From: Novosphingobium sp.
GTDB taxonomy: Bacteria; Pseudomonadota; Alphaproteobacteria; Sphingomonadales; Sphingomonadaceae
Direction of reading: 5' to 3'
DNA: 64,000 nucleotides
NCBI RefSeq assembly: GCF_027486195.1
Contig: NZ_JAIXPP010000073.1
Location: 1-64,000 of the forward strand
Position numbers and translations under genes: made by a program. Below are positions 55,067 through 63,742 of this stretch, in pieces; positions within the stretch are counted from its first letter, which is position 1; every line of letters starts with the position of its first letter. The notes below the pieces were generated by a model. That model saw only the letters and a list, made by a program, of their open reading frames with translations, was not told where the DNA came from and did not search any database.

Positions 55067-56117
55067 GGTCCGGCTTCCTTGGGGCGGTCTTGCGGCCCTG
55101 CCAAGCGCAAATGCCGAGCGTGTCGCCCTGTGGCAGCGCGGCAGGTTCGACAAGGCCGGGCAGCAGCCGGGCGCGTCCCTGCGCGCAGACCAGCGTCTTG
55201 CCGCTATGACCCGAAACATCGAGCAGGAGTTGATCCCAGTGGCGGTACTGAACATCGTGGCCTTCGCCCGGATAGCGGCGGAAGGTGACTTTTCCCGCGA
55301 CTTTTTCGGCCCAGAATTCGCCTTGCGCGGGCGGGACCAGCTTGTCTGCCTCGCCGTAGTAGAAGAACGCGGGGGCCGGAAAGGCCGTTACAGGCGCGGG
55401 GGCCTTGCAGAAGCTGCGGTACTCGCGGGATACCGCGCGCGCGTCGCCGCGCTGTCCCGCGATGAAATAGGCGTGGGCGCCTTCATCCGCCGCGCGGTCG
55501 ATAAAGCCGGGGACTCTGGCCGCGACACCATCCGGCGGCATGGCCCAGAATTCGCGCGGAGCACCGACCTGCTTTGCCAGCATGCCCTCCAGCGCGGCGG
55601 GATCGGCGGTGCAGACCGGGCTGTCCGCCGGTGCGGAGGCGATGGCCGCGAGCATGTGCCACGAGGTGATCCGCTCCGGCATGGCCGCGGCGATGTGTCC
55701 GGCATAGGCCCCGCCGCCGGAGATCGCGACAAGCGCGAACTTGCCGATGCCAAGTTGGCCGAGGACTTGCTGCACCTCGCTGGTGTAGTCGGCGAAGGTC
55801 CACACCGGGTCATAGCCAGTGTCGCCAAGGCCATTGCGCTCGACAGCCACGATCCGCACCTTGAGGCGGCGGCGCAGGGTATCGAGGAAGGCGACCAGTT
55901 CGGGCGCACGGGCGCTGGTTCCCACACCGCCGATGAACAGCATCGGGCGCCAGCCCGCCTCGCCGGTATCGGTGTAATGGACCGTCCGGCCCTCGCGGGT
56001 CTTGAAGCTCTCTACAGGAGTGCCGATCGGATCGAACCGGTCTGGAAAAGCGATGGGCTTTGCGGTAGCCGGAGCGGCCAGCACGATCAAAAGCAGCGCC
56101 AGGATGCCGCGGATCAC
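55050..56117 (-). CDS. Exported alpha/beta hydrolase
   Basis: A 355-residue hydrolase with an N-terminal signal (MIRGILALLLIVLAAPATA), so it acts in the periplasm. FIGGVGTSARAPELVAFLD replaces the usual HGxP loop, the nucleophile elbow is AISGGGAYAG, the acid is near YYGEADKLVPP and the base is in YPGEGHDVQYRHW. GTG 56117 overlaps the permease stop by four bases (GTGA). Within the carnitine operon an attractive guess is hydrolysis of O-acylcarnitines outside the cytoplasm before uptake. Another ester substrate is equally allowed by the sequence. Confidence 0.8.
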   Translation of the reverse strand: MIRGILALLLIVLAAPATAKPIAFPDRFDPIGTPVESFKTREGRTVHYTDTGEAGWRPMLFIGGVGTSARAPELVAFLDTLRRRLKVRIVAVERNGLGDTGYDPVWTFADYTSEVQQVLGQLGIGKFALVAISGGGAYAGHIAAAMPERITSWHMLAAIASAPADSPVCTADPAALEGMLAKQVGAPREFWAMPPDGVAARVPGFIDRAADEGAHAYFIAGQRGDARAVSREYRSFCKAPAPVTAFPAPAFFYYGEADKLVPPAQGEFWAEKVAGKVTFRRYPGEGHDVQYRHWDQLLLDVSGHSGKTLVCAQGRARLLPGLVEPAALPQGDTLGICAWQGRKTAPRKPDHAAHK

Positions 56118-57520
56118 CGCACCGGCTCCGTTTCCAGATTGCGGTCGAGTTCGGGGATCATCGCCAGCTCTCTGGTCAGATCGAGATTGCGGCAGAGCAG
56201 GAGGTAGACGGCGGCCGAGACAGGCAGGCCCACCAGCATCGACACATCCGCCCCGCCCAGCGCGCGCGCCACCGGGCCGACAAAGAGCTCGGTCTTGAAG
56301 AACGGGATCATCGCCACGAACCCCACCGCATAGGCGGTGAGCCCGCGCCAGTTCCAGCGGCCGTAGATGCCGTCGGCCATGAACATGGCGCGGATCGAAT
56401 AGTGGCCTTTCCGCACGAAGAAGAAGTCCGCCAGGTTGATCGCGGTCCACGGCGTGAAGAGGTAGACGAGCACCCCGAGGAATGCCTCGAACCCGTGCAG
56501 CACGTTGCCGCCCATGCCGAGCGAGAGCGACAGCGAGGCGATGAGGCAGACGACGAGCGCGGCAAGGCGGGCAGGCGCGCCGAGCGGGATGGGCTTCACG
56601 CTGTCGATCACGCTGAGCAGGGTGAGCGAGGAGCCGTAGAGATTGAGCGAGGTGATCGTGATCAGGCCGAAGAAGCTGGCAGCGAGCATGAACAGGCCGA
56701 AGCCGCCGAACATCGCGTCCGCACTGCGGCGAAGCGCCACGACGATGTCGGGATCGGTAAAGGTTGCCCCGGCGAAGGCTCCCACCAGCATCATCCATGT
56801 GCCGCCGATAAAGGCGCCGCAGAAGGTCCACAGGAAGGCGGACTTGATGCCGACTTCGCGCGGGAGATAGCGCGAATAGTCCGAAACGTAGATCGACCAG
56901 CTGAGCTGATAGCCCGCCGCCGCGAAGAACTGGACGAGGAACAGCGTGGGCTTGAATTCCCTGGGCTTCAGCAGCGCGCCAAGATCGAAGGCGGTGAAGA
57001 AGCCGACCGTATAAACCGCCAGCGCTGCCAGCATGATGTAGGCGAGCACGCGCTGGGTGCTGTGGATCACGTCATAGCCGATCCCCGCCACCAGCGCCGC
57101 CACCAACCCGAAACCGATGATCGCGGGCGCCTCCGGCAGGCCGACGAGCTCTTTCAGGGTGCTGGCCGCCAGCGATTGGTTGAGCGCGTTGAAGCCAATG
57201 TAGGTGAACAGCGCCACGATCCACACCAGCAGCGCGCCGATATAGCCGAACTGGGGGCGTGACTGGATCATCTGCGGCAGGCCGAGGTGCGGCCCTTGCG
57301 TGCAGTGCAGCGCCATCAGCACCGTGCCCAGCGCGCAGCCACCAATCACCGCAAGGCTCGACCAGAACAGGTCCAGCCCGCCCACCACGCTGATCGCGCC
57401 CGTGGCTAACGTGGCAAGGTGAGCATCGCCCATGAACCACACTGGCCACAGGTGATGCACCTTGCCGCGCCGTTCGGCGAGGGGGATGTAATCGATCGAG
57501 CGGCTTTCAACCAAGGCCAT
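56114..57520 (-). CDS. NCS1-type (purine-cytosine permease family) transporter
   Basis: A 468-residue membrane protein with about 12 helices resembling nucleobase:cation symporter-1 proteins such as CodB. The N-terminal WPVWFMGDAHLATLATGAISV and the middle YQLSWSIYVSDYSRYLPR block are family marks, the latter covering the substrate-site helix. Known members carry cytosine, hydantoins, allantoin or vitamins. Here the gene lies directly between the carnitine dehydrogenase gene and the exported hydrolase, with no purine genes in the same unit, so it may import carnitine or gamma-butyrobetaine. A hydroxyisourate hydrolase 2.5 kb away keeps a purine role possible. Confidence 0.83.
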   Translation of the reverse strand: MALVESRSIDYIPLAERRGKVHHLWPVWFMGDAHLATLATGAISVVGGLDLFWSSLAVIGGCALGTVLMALHCTQGPHLGLPQMIQSRPQFGYIGALLVWIVALFTYIGFNALNQSLAASTLKELVGLPEAPAIIGFGLVAALVAGIGYDVIHSTQRVLAYIMLAALAVYTVGFFTAFDLGALLKPREFKPTLFLVQFFAAAGYQLSWSIYVSDYSRYLPREVGIKSAFLWTFCGAFIGGTWMMLVGAFAGATFTDPDIVVALRRSADAMFGGFGLFMLAASFFGLITITSLNLYGSSLTLLSVIDSVKPIPLGAPARLAALVVCLIASLSLSLGMGGNVLHGFEAFLGVLVYLFTPWTAINLADFFFVRKGHYSIRAMFMADGIYGRWNWRGLTAYAVGFVAMIPFFKTELFVGPVARALGGADVSMLVGLPVSAAVYLLLCRNLDLTRELAMIPELDRNLETEPVR

Positions 57521-57550
57521 GCGGTCTGCGTCTCCCCCTAGTGCGCGCGG

Positions 57551-59050
57551 CTAGCCCGGCATCCTGATCTGGCGGCCCACGCTATCGGACGGCGGCAGGT
57601 GCGCCTGCCCCGCCACGAGCACTGCGGCAGCCGCGCGCATCGCATCGGGCGCAGGAGCCGACTTTTCAGCTGCTGCGTCGACATGGACGAGCATGTGTTC
57701 GGCGGTCGCGATCACGGCTTCCTCGGCCCCGCGCACCATTTCGTGGAACAGGTGGAGCCGCTTGCCATCGCAGGCCAGCACGCGGGTGCGCACCTCAACC
57801 GCATCGCCTAGCCGTGCCTGGCCGAGGTGGCGGATATGCGTTTCGACCGTGTACCACGAATGGCCCGCCGCGACGTAGTCCGCGCCCGCGCCGATGGCGG
57901 CGAGGACGACATCGGTGCCGTCTCCGAACAGCTTGAGGTAGCAGTATTCGGTGAGGTGCTCGTTGTAGTCGATCCATTCGGGCTGGACGGCGCACGCGAT
58001 GGTGAGCATCTGCCCGTCATCTCGGATCGAGCCAATTGCCGGGGCCGCGCTCTTGCCGGTCGCAACAAGCCGCGCCCGGTGCGCGCGGGCGACCTGACCC
58101 GAGGCGAAATCGTTGCGTTCCAGCGCGTGGGTGAGGTCGACAAGGCAATCGTCGCGCAGCTTCTCATAAGTGCGCAGGTCGATGCCGCCCGCCTGCTCGT
58201 CGGACTGCCGGGAAATCGTGTCAATCAGCTCGTCAGTTAGCTTGGGGCCGATCAGCTTGGTCCAGGGCCATTCCATCGAAGGGCCGAACTGGTGGAGGAA
58301 GTGGCGCATGCCGTCTTCTCCGCCCGCCAGCCGGTAGACGAGAAACGTGCCCATGAACGACCAACGCATGCCTGCGCCAAAGCGCACGGCGTCGTCGATC
58401 TCGGAGGCGGTCGCGATGCCGTCGTTGATCAGCCACAGCGCCTCGCGCCAGACGGCCTCCAGCAGGCGGTCAGCGATGAAGCCGTCGATTTCCTTGCGGA
58501 CGTGAAGGACCTTCATGCCGATCCGCGTGTAAACCGCGGCGGCGATGTCCCTGGTCTGCTGGCTGGTCTGGTCCCCGCCGCAAATCTCGACGAGCGGCAG
58601 AAGGTAGACCGGATTGAACGGATGGCCGACCACCAGCCGGTCAGGCCGCGCCATGCCCGATTGCAGCTTGGTGGGGAGCAGTCCCGAGGTGGATGAGCCG
58701 ATCACCGCATGGGCAGGCATCGCCGCGTCCATTTCCGCCAGTAGACGGATCTTGAGATCCTCGCGCTCTGGCAGGCTTTCCTGAATGAAATCGGCCTCGC
58801 GCACCGCGTCCTGAAGGCTCGCTGCGAAGGTGACGGTGCCTTCGGCGGGTAGCGCATTGCCGAACAGGCGGGTGAGCGCGCGGCGCGCATTGGCGATCAC
58901 CGCCGTGGTCTTGCGCTCGATCTCGGGATCGGGGTCGTAGATCGAAACATCGATGCCGTTGAGCACGAAGCGGGCGGCCCAACCGGCACCGATCACGCCG
59001 CCGCCGACGATGCCGACCCGGTTGATCTCTGGGCGAATGTCAGGGGTCAT
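57551..59050 (-). CDS. Fused L-carnitine dehydrogenase / betainyl-CoA thioesterase
   Basis: A 499-residue fusion. Residues 1 to about 320 form a 3-hydroxyacyl-CoA-dehydrogenase-like enzyme with GIVGGGVIGAG (13-23) for NAD and the catalytic HPFNPVYLLPLVE (His143, Glu154), a combination typical of L-carnitine 3-dehydrogenase. Residues from about 350 form a hot-dog thioesterase (EWIDYNEHLTEYCYL, AGHSWYTVETHI, KRLHLFHEMV, EHMLVHVD). The pair converts L-carnitine to 3-dehydrocarnitine and, after the cleavage step by the next enzyme, frees betaine from betainyl-CoA. Fused forms are known from rhizobia. It lies ten bases after the cleavage-enzyme gene and 30 before the permease gene. Confidence 0.9.
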   Translation of the reverse strand: MTPDIRPEINRVGIVGGGVIGAGWAARFVLNGIDVSIYDPDPEIERKTTAVIANARRALTRLFGNALPAEGTVTFAASLQDAVREADFIQESLPEREDLKIRLLAEMDAAMPAHAVIGSSTSGLLPTKLQSGMARPDRLVVGHPFNPVYLLPLVEICGGDQTSQQTRDIAAAVYTRIGMKVLHVRKEIDGFIADRLLEAVWREALWLINDGIATASEIDDAVRFGAGMRWSFMGTFLVYRLAGGEDGMRHFLHQFGPSMEWPWTKLIGPKLTDELIDTISRQSDEQAGGIDLRTYEKLRDDCLVDLTHALERNDFASGQVARAHRARLVATGKSAAPAIGSIRDDGQMLTIACAVQPEWIDYNEHLTEYCYLKLFGDGTDVVLAAIGAGADYVAAGHSWYTVETHIRHLGQARLGDAVEVRTRVLACDGKRLHLFHEMVRGAEEAVIATAEHMLVHVDAAAEKSAPAPDAMRAAAAVLVAGQAHLPPSDSVGRQIRMPG

Positions 59051-59060
59051 CGTTGGTCCC

Positions 59061-59963
59061 TCAGCGCTTCTGCAGCTTGAGCTTTGTGCGCACTTCGGCG
59101 GGCGTCAGGATCCGCGCGCCCATGCCGGTCAGGATCTGCACTGCGCGCTCGGTGAGCTGGCCGTTTGTGGCAAGCTGCCCGCGCCCGAGATAGAGGTTGT
59201 CCTCCAGCCCCACACGCACGTTGCCGCCCGCAAGCGCTGCCATAGCGACGAATGGCAGCTGGTTGCGCCCGATGGAAAAGCCGCTGAACACCGCGCCCGG
59301 CGGTAGCTGGTGGACCATCGCCATCGTAGTGAGCGGATCGTCCGGCGCGCCATAGGGGATGCCCATGCACAGCTGGATCATCACCGGATCATCGAGCAGC
59401 CCATCACGGATCAGCTCCTTTACGAACACGAGGTGCCCGGTATCGAACACTTCGAGTTCGGGCCGCACGCCAAGGCGCTGCACTTCGGCAGCCATCGTGC
59501 GCAGCATGCCGGGCGTGTTGGTCATCACATAATCGGCTTCGGCAAAGTTCATCGTGCCGCAATCGAGCGTGCAGATCTCGGGCAGCAGTTCCTGCACATG
59601 GAGCAGCCGCTCCATCGGGCCGACCATGTCGGTGCCGGCTTCATCAAGCGGGAAGGGATTTTCGCCCGGTCCGAACACGATATCGCCGCCCATACCGGCG
59701 GTGAGGTTGATCACCACGTCAGTGTCGGACGCACGGATGCGTTCGACCACTTCGCGGTAGAGCGCCACATCGCGGCTGCCCTTGCCGAATCCTGGGCCGG
59801 TTTCGGGATCGCGGACGTGAATGTGCGCGATCGCGGCACCTGCCTTCGCTGCCTCGATCGCTGCATCGGCGATCTGCGCGGGGGTGATGGGCAGGCCCGG
59901 ATGCTTGTCGGCGGTGCTGCCCGAGCCGGTCACGGCGCAGGTGATGAAGGTCTCGAAATTCAT
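59061..59963 (-). CDS. 3-dehydrocarnitine-cleaving enzyme (BKACE family)
   Basis: A 300-residue beta-keto acid cleavage enzyme. The zinc ligands HIH are in [13 protein letters not shown] (His47, His49), and [19 protein letters not shown] and [28 protein letters not shown] are family blocks. With acetyl-CoA it should split 3-dehydrocarnitine into betainyl-CoA and acetoacetate. The pairing with the fused dehydrogenase/thioesterase is what identifies the substrate within this broad family. ATG 59963 follows GAGGGAG and begins the minus-strand carnitine operon; the 103 bases upstream are the likely operon promoter region. Confidence 0.9.
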   Translation of the reverse strand: MNFETFITCAVTGSGSTADKHPGLPITPAQIADAAIEAAKAGAAIAHIHVRDPETGPGFGKGSRDVALYREVVERIRASDTDVVINLTAGMGGDIVFGPGENPFPLDEAGTDMVGPMERLLHVQELLPEICTLDCGTMNFAEADYVMTNTPGMLRTMAAEVQRLGVRPELEVFDTGHLVFVKELIRDGLLDDPVMIQLCMGIPYGAPDDPLTTMAMVHQLPPGAVFSGFSIGRNQLPFVAMAALAGGNVRVGLEDNLYLGRGQLATNGQLTERAVQILTGMGARILTPAEVRTKLKLQKR

Positions 59964-60027
59964 GGGGCTCCCTCTTTCATCCCTGCGCGCGACCTTAGTG
60001 GCGGCGCACCGGATTGGAATGCCGAAA

Positions 60028-60047
60028 TAGGCATAGCTGCAAACAAG
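60028..60047. promoter_or_regulatory. Imperfect palindrome ahead of the carnitine operon
   Basis: Around 60031-60046 the sequence has ATGCC, six bases, GGCAT, about 68 bases ahead of the first operon gene. A T-N11-A style LysR box or another dimer site is possible. The arms are only five bases long, so this is a weak call. Confidence 0.25.
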
Positions 60048-60066
60048 TGAGGAATGCCGCGCCCGA

Positions 60067-60465
60067 TCAGTTGCCGCGATACGTGGAGTAGCCGAAGGGG
60101 CTGACGGCGACCGGCACGTGATAGTGCGCCCCTGCATCGGTGACGCTGAAGGTGATCACGATTTCCGGAAAGAACGGCGCGGAGGGCCCGGCAGCATAGC
60201 GGGTCATGTCGAACTGCAGCCGATAGGTGCCGGGGATGAAACTCTCGCTCGGGCCGAAGCTGCGCACGCGTCCGTTGGCATCGGTGCTGGCCTCTGCAAC
60301 CTTGGTCCACGCCCCGGCGGCATCGCGCCGCGCCAGCGTGACCGGAACATTGGCGCCGCCGTTTCCTCGCGCCAGATCGAGGATGTGGGTGGAGATTTCG
60401 GCGGCGGAGGCGGGCGAGGCGCCAAACGTGGTGGCGACCAGCAGGATCGGGGCGAGGCGCTTCAT
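60067..60465 (-). CDS. Exported 5-hydroxyisourate hydrolase (transthyretin-like)
   Basis: A 132-residue transthyretin-family protein with a signal peptide ([21 protein letters not shown]), so it works in the periplasm. The catalytic set of hydroxyisourate hydrolases is recognisable: [10 protein letters not shown] (His), DANGRVRSF (Arg) and [18 protein letters not shown] (His). The C-terminus ends YRGN where the family has YRGS. The enzyme hydrolyses 5-hydroxyisourate formed from urate. ATG 60465 is used; a start 24 bases earlier would lengthen the signal peptide. No urate oxidase or OHCU decarboxylase gene is in the window. Confidence 0.85.
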   Translation of the reverse strand: MKRLAPILLVATTFGASPASAAEISTHILDLARGNGGANVPVTLARRDAAGAWTKVAEASTDANGRVRSFGPSESFIPGTYRLQFDMTRYAAGPSAPFFPEIVITFSVTDAGAHYHVPVAVSPFGYSTYRGN

Positions 60466-60490
60466 GATGGTGTTCCAGTCCTTTCGCATC

Positions 60491-61435
60491 TCAAACTCGC
60501 AGCAGGCGCGCGATTGCGCTGAGGAGGTCGCGGGTAAAGGCCTTGGCGGCAGCGGCTTCGGTCACCGCGTTGAAGGCGTGGATCGCGCCGGGGTAGGAGT
60601 GAAGCTCCACCGGGACGCCCGCCTTCACCAGACGCAGCGCGTAATCCAGGTCCTCGTCGAGGAACAGGTCGAGGCTGCCGGTGCCGATCCATGTTGGCGG
60701 GAGGCCTGCAAGGTCTTCGGCGAGCGAAGGCGAAAACCAGCCCTTGTGCGCATCGTCAGCGGCGTATTCCCCGCGCAGGGCTTCCCAGCCGAAGCGGTTG
60801 TGCGCGCGGGTCCAGACGAATTCGCCGGTGGTCGGGTTGCCATAAGGGCAGGGATCGCTGCCGGTGCGGTGATCGAGCATCGGATAGGTGAGGATCTGCG
60901 CGGCGAGCGCCGGGCCGCCAAGATCGCGCGCCATGAGCGCGGTCGCCGCCGCAAGCCCGCCGCCAGCGCTTTCCCCGGTGATGCCGATGCGCGCGGCATC
61001 GATGCCGAGTTCGTCGGCGCTGGAAGCCAGCCACTTGAGCGCGGCGTAGCAATCCTGCTGCGGGGCGGGAAAGGGGTGCTCGGGCGCAAGGCGGTATTCG
61101 ACCGAGGCGACAGGAATGCCAAGCGCTGCCGCGATGCCTGACGGACCCTGCTGCATCGAGCGCGCGGAGCCGATGACCATGCCGCCACCGTGGACATGAA
61201 GCAGGGCAGCGCGGCCTTTCGTTCCGGGAGCCGGATCGTACCAATAGACCTCCAGCGGACCGCCTTCGCCCTCGATCACCTTGACCTCCGCTGCGATGGG
61301 CGGCACGCCGACGAAGGCGAAGCGGCCTTCGGATTCGATGCGGATGGTGGGCAGAGCCTCGCGCGTGAAGGCATTGTCGGGCAGCAGATCGATCAGCGGC
61401 AGGAGTTCCGGATCGACCAGATGGCGGGTGTTCAT
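60491..61435 (-). CDS. Alpha/beta hydrolase of the hormone-sensitive-lipase family
   Basis: A 314-residue esterase. HVHGGGMVIGS (about 77-87) is the HGGG oxyanion motif, GESAGGGLA (about 152-160) holds the nucleophile Ser, and Asp and His follow in GSLDLFLDED and GAIHAFNAV. Such enzymes cut short-chain or aromatic esters in the cytoplasm. ATG 61435 is the natural start; the open frame extends far upstream without a ribosome site. It is divergent from the benzoylformate decarboxylase gene, sharing a 198-base region with repeated CGGTTG motifs, so the two may be controlled together. Confidence 0.88.
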   Translation of the reverse strand: MNTRHLVDPELLPLIDLLPDNAFTREALPTIRIESEGRFAFVGVPPIAAEVKVIEGEGGPLEVYWYDPAPGTKGRAALLHVHGGGMVIGSARSMQQGPSGIAAALGIPVASVEYRLAPEHPFPAPQQDCYAALKWLASSADELGIDAARIGITGESAGGGLAAATALMARDLGGPALAAQILTYPMLDHRTGSDPCPYGNPTTGEFVWTRAHNRFGWEALRGEYAADDAHKGWFSPSLAEDLAGLPPTWIGTGSLDLFLDEDLDYALRLVKAGVPVELHSYPGAIHAFNAVTEAAAAKAFTRDLLSAIARLLRV

Positions 61436-61450
61436 GCAGGCATCCTCGTA

Positions 61451-61597
61451 CGGTTGGCTTTGCGCTCTCACCCTCTTCATTGCGGGGCGGCTGGCACTCG
61501 GCAAGGGCAAACTGCAGGTGCAAGGCGCCCTCGCGTTTCGCACCGTGGCGCAGCGCATCGCGGCGGTTGTTTTTGCGCGGGCCGGGGCGCACAACCG
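61451..61597. promoter_or_regulatory. Repeated CGGTTGNNTTTGCGC sites in divergent promoter region
   Basis: CGGTTGGCTTTGCGC (61451-61465) and CGGTTGTTTTTGCGC (61564-61578) match in 13 of 15 positions, and a third inverted half CGGTTGTGCGC reads on the minus strand at 61587-61597. The second and third make a perfect CGGTTGT/ACAACCG inverted pair. All lie between the divergent esterase and decarboxylase genes, so they may bind a common regulator. Confidence 0.45.
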
Positions 61598-61633
61598 GCA
61601 TGTGGCCGGGAGGCGCCACGTTCGGGAGAGACC

Positions 61634-63190
61634 ATGACGACCGTTCGCGAGGCGACTTTCGCCCTGCTTGAAGCCTATGGAATGACGACGATCTTCGGCA
61701 ATCCGGGATCGACCGAGTTGCCGATGTTCCGCGATTTTCCGGAGCATTTCCGCTACGTGCTGGGTCTGCAGGAATCCGTCGTGCTCGCGATGGCCGATGG
61801 CTATGCACAGGCCACTCGCAACGCAGCGCTGGTCAATCTGCACAGCTCGGCTGGCACCGGGCACGCGCTCGGCAATCTCTTCACCGCCTACAAGAACCAG
61901 ACGCCGCTGGTGGTGACCGCCGGCCAGCAGGCGCGCTCGATCCTGCCCTACGAGCCGTTCCTCTTCGCCCAGCAGGCGACCGAGTTTCCCAAGCCGTTCG
62001 TGAAGTGGGCCTGCGAGCCGGCGCGGGCGGAAGACGTGCCCGCCGCGATCGCGCGGGCCTATCATGTCGCGATGGAGCCGCCATGGGGCCCCACGTTCGT
62101 CTCGGTGCCCATCGACGATTGGGATCAGCCCTGCGAGCCGATCCCGGCGCGCCGCATGTTCGCGCGCAATCCCGGCGATCCGGCAGCGCTCGCGGAAGTG
62201 GCGGCAGCGCTGGCGAAGGCCGCGAGCCCGGTTATCGTGGTGGGTGCGGGGGCCGGACGTGACGGGGCTTGGGATCAGGTCATCGCGCTCGCCGAGCGCC
62301 ACGGTGCGGGCGTCTGGGTCGCACCGCTAGCCTCGCAGTGCAGCTTTCCCGAAAACCACCCGCTGTTTCGGGGCTTCCTGACCGCCGGGCGCGAGGCGAT
62401 CGTCGAGAGCCTTGCCGGGCACGATCTGATCCTCGTGCTGGGGGGGCCGATGTCGCTCTATCATGTCGAGGGGTTTGGGCCGCATGTGCCGGAGGGCGCA
62501 AGCCTCTGGTTAATTGGTGATAATTCGGTCCATGCGGCGTGGCTGCCCGATGGCAATGCCGTGGTGGCCAATTGCCGGCTTGCGCTGGATACGCTGCTCG
62601 CCGCCGCCGCGCCGGTGCGGCGCGATGTGCTGCCGCCGACTGCGCCGCTGCCGAGGCTGGATGGCAGCGTGATGACCGATGCCTACGTGCTGCAACAGAT
62701 CGCAGCGCTGCGCCCTGCGGGCTCGATCATCGTGGAGGAAGCCGCGTCCAGTCGTGGCGCGATGCACGAACGCCTGCCGATCACCGAACCTGACACGTTC
62801 TACACAACGGCCAGCGGCGGTCTCGGCTACGGCCTCCCCGCCGCAATCGGCACCGCACTTGCACGCCGCGGCGACAAGGTCGTCGCGGTGCTGGGTGACG
62901 GCGCCAGCATGTACGCGATCCAGGGCCTTCATGCCGCGGCGCAGTTGGGCACGCCGGTCAGCTTCGTGATCATCAAGAACGGGCGCTACGAGGCGCTCCA
63001 CAGCTTCGGCCGCAAGTTCGGCATGCAATCGCTGCCGGGTACGCAGCTGCCGCATCTCGATTTCTGCGCGCTAGCGCAGGCGCAGGGCGTGGCAGCGCGG
63101 CGGGCGGAAACGGCGGCGGCACTCGACGAGGCGCTGGCGTGGTCGTTTGCCGCCGATGTCCCGACCCTCGTGGAGGCCGTCGTCGACTAA
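61634..63190 (+). CDS. mdlC: Benzoylformate decarboxylase-like ThDP enzyme
   Basis: A 518-residue thiamine-diphosphate enzyme. Active-site residues fall at the numbers known for Pseudomonas benzoylformate decarboxylase: Ser26 (NPGSTELP), Glu47 (LQESVV) and His70 (NLHSSAG); a further His in SLYHVEG (about 277) corresponds to the second catalytic His. The cofactor motif is GDGASMYAIQGLHAAAQ through IIKNGRYEAL near 430-460. It would decarboxylate benzoylformate or another 2-oxoacid to an aldehyde, as in mandelate breakdown. ATG 61634 follows GGGAGAG. No mandelate racemase or dehydrogenase is adjacent, so a different aromatic 2-oxoacid is possible. Confidence 0.87.
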   Translation: MTTVREATFALLEAYGMTTIFGNPGSTELPMFRDFPEHFRYVLGLQESVVLAMADGYAQATRNAALVNLHSSAGTGHALGNLFTAYKNQTPLVVTAGQQARSILPYEPFLFAQQATEFPKPFVKWACEPARAEDVPAAIARAYHVAMEPPWGPTFVSVPIDDWDQPCEPIPARRMFARNPGDPAALAEVAAALAKAASPVIVVGAGAGRDGAWDQVIALAERHGAGVWVAPLASQCSFPENHPLFRGFLTAGREAIVESLAGHDLILVLGGPMSLYHVEGFGPHVPEGASLWLIGDNSVHAAWLPDGNAVVANCRLALDTLLAAAAPVRRDVLPPTAPLPRLDGSVMTDAYVLQQIAALRPAGSIIVEEAASSRGAMHERLPITEPDTFYTTASGGLGYGLPAAIGTALARRGDKVVAVLGDGASMYAIQGLHAAAQLGTPVSFVIIKNGRYEALHSFGRKFGMQSLPGTQLPHLDFCALAQAQGVAARRAETAAALDEALAWSFAADVPTLVEAVVD

Positions 63191-63205
63191 TTGAGGGAGA
63201 GTGCC

Positions 63206-63730
63206 ATGTCAGTGCCGAGCGGAGCGTTCATTCAGGTCTGCCACGTGGTGGACAACCTCGAGGCCGCCTGCGCGCGCTACAACAAGCTCTTCGGCATGGG
63301 GCCGTTTATCGGGGGCGGGCAGGGCGTGCTTTCGGACCATGTCTATCGCGGTGCGCCGGCAGAGCCGATCCGCATCCGCGGCGTGTTCGTGCAGAGCGGT
63401 GACCTCAATATCGAACTCGTGGAGCTCGTTTCCACCGGCCCGAGCGCGTTCCATGACATGTATCCGAATGGTCAGCAGGGCATCCACCACATGGCGATGT
63501 TCTGCGAGGACTACGAGGGCACGCGCGACCGCTATGTCGCGGCGGGGATGCCGGTGGCGAGCGAGTTCGTGGTCAGCTTCGGCGCGAAGATCTGCTACAT
63601 CGATGCGCGCACCACGATGGGACACATGATCGAACTCTATCCCGAGAGCGAGATCATTCGCGGGATGTATGCAAGGGCCCGCCATGAGTCCGAAAACTGG
63701 GACGGCAAGCAGCTGATCATCCCCTGGTAG
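63206..63730 (+). CDS. VOC family (glyoxalase-fold) protein
   Basis: A 174-residue vicinal-oxygen-chelate protein with two beta-alpha-beta-beta-beta units. Metal ligands are suggested by QVCHVVDNLE (His), ELVELVS (Glu), GIHHMAMFCEDY (His) and HMIELYPES (Glu). Relatives include dioxygenases, isomerases and lyases. ATG 63206 follows GAGGGAGAG, 15 bases after the decarboxylase stop, so both are one unit. It may handle an adjacent step of an aromatic side-chain pathway; no function can be fixed. Confidence 0.8.
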   Translation: MSVPSGAFIQVCHVVDNLEAACARYNKLFGMGPFIGGGQGVLSDHVYRGAPAEPIRIRGVFVQSGDLNIELVELVSTGPSAFHDMYPNGQQGIHHMAMFCEDYEGTRDRYVAAGMPVASEFVVSFGAKICYIDARTTMGHMIELYPESEIIRGMYARARHESENWDGKQLIIPW

Positions 63731-63742
63731 GGCCGCCAGTCG

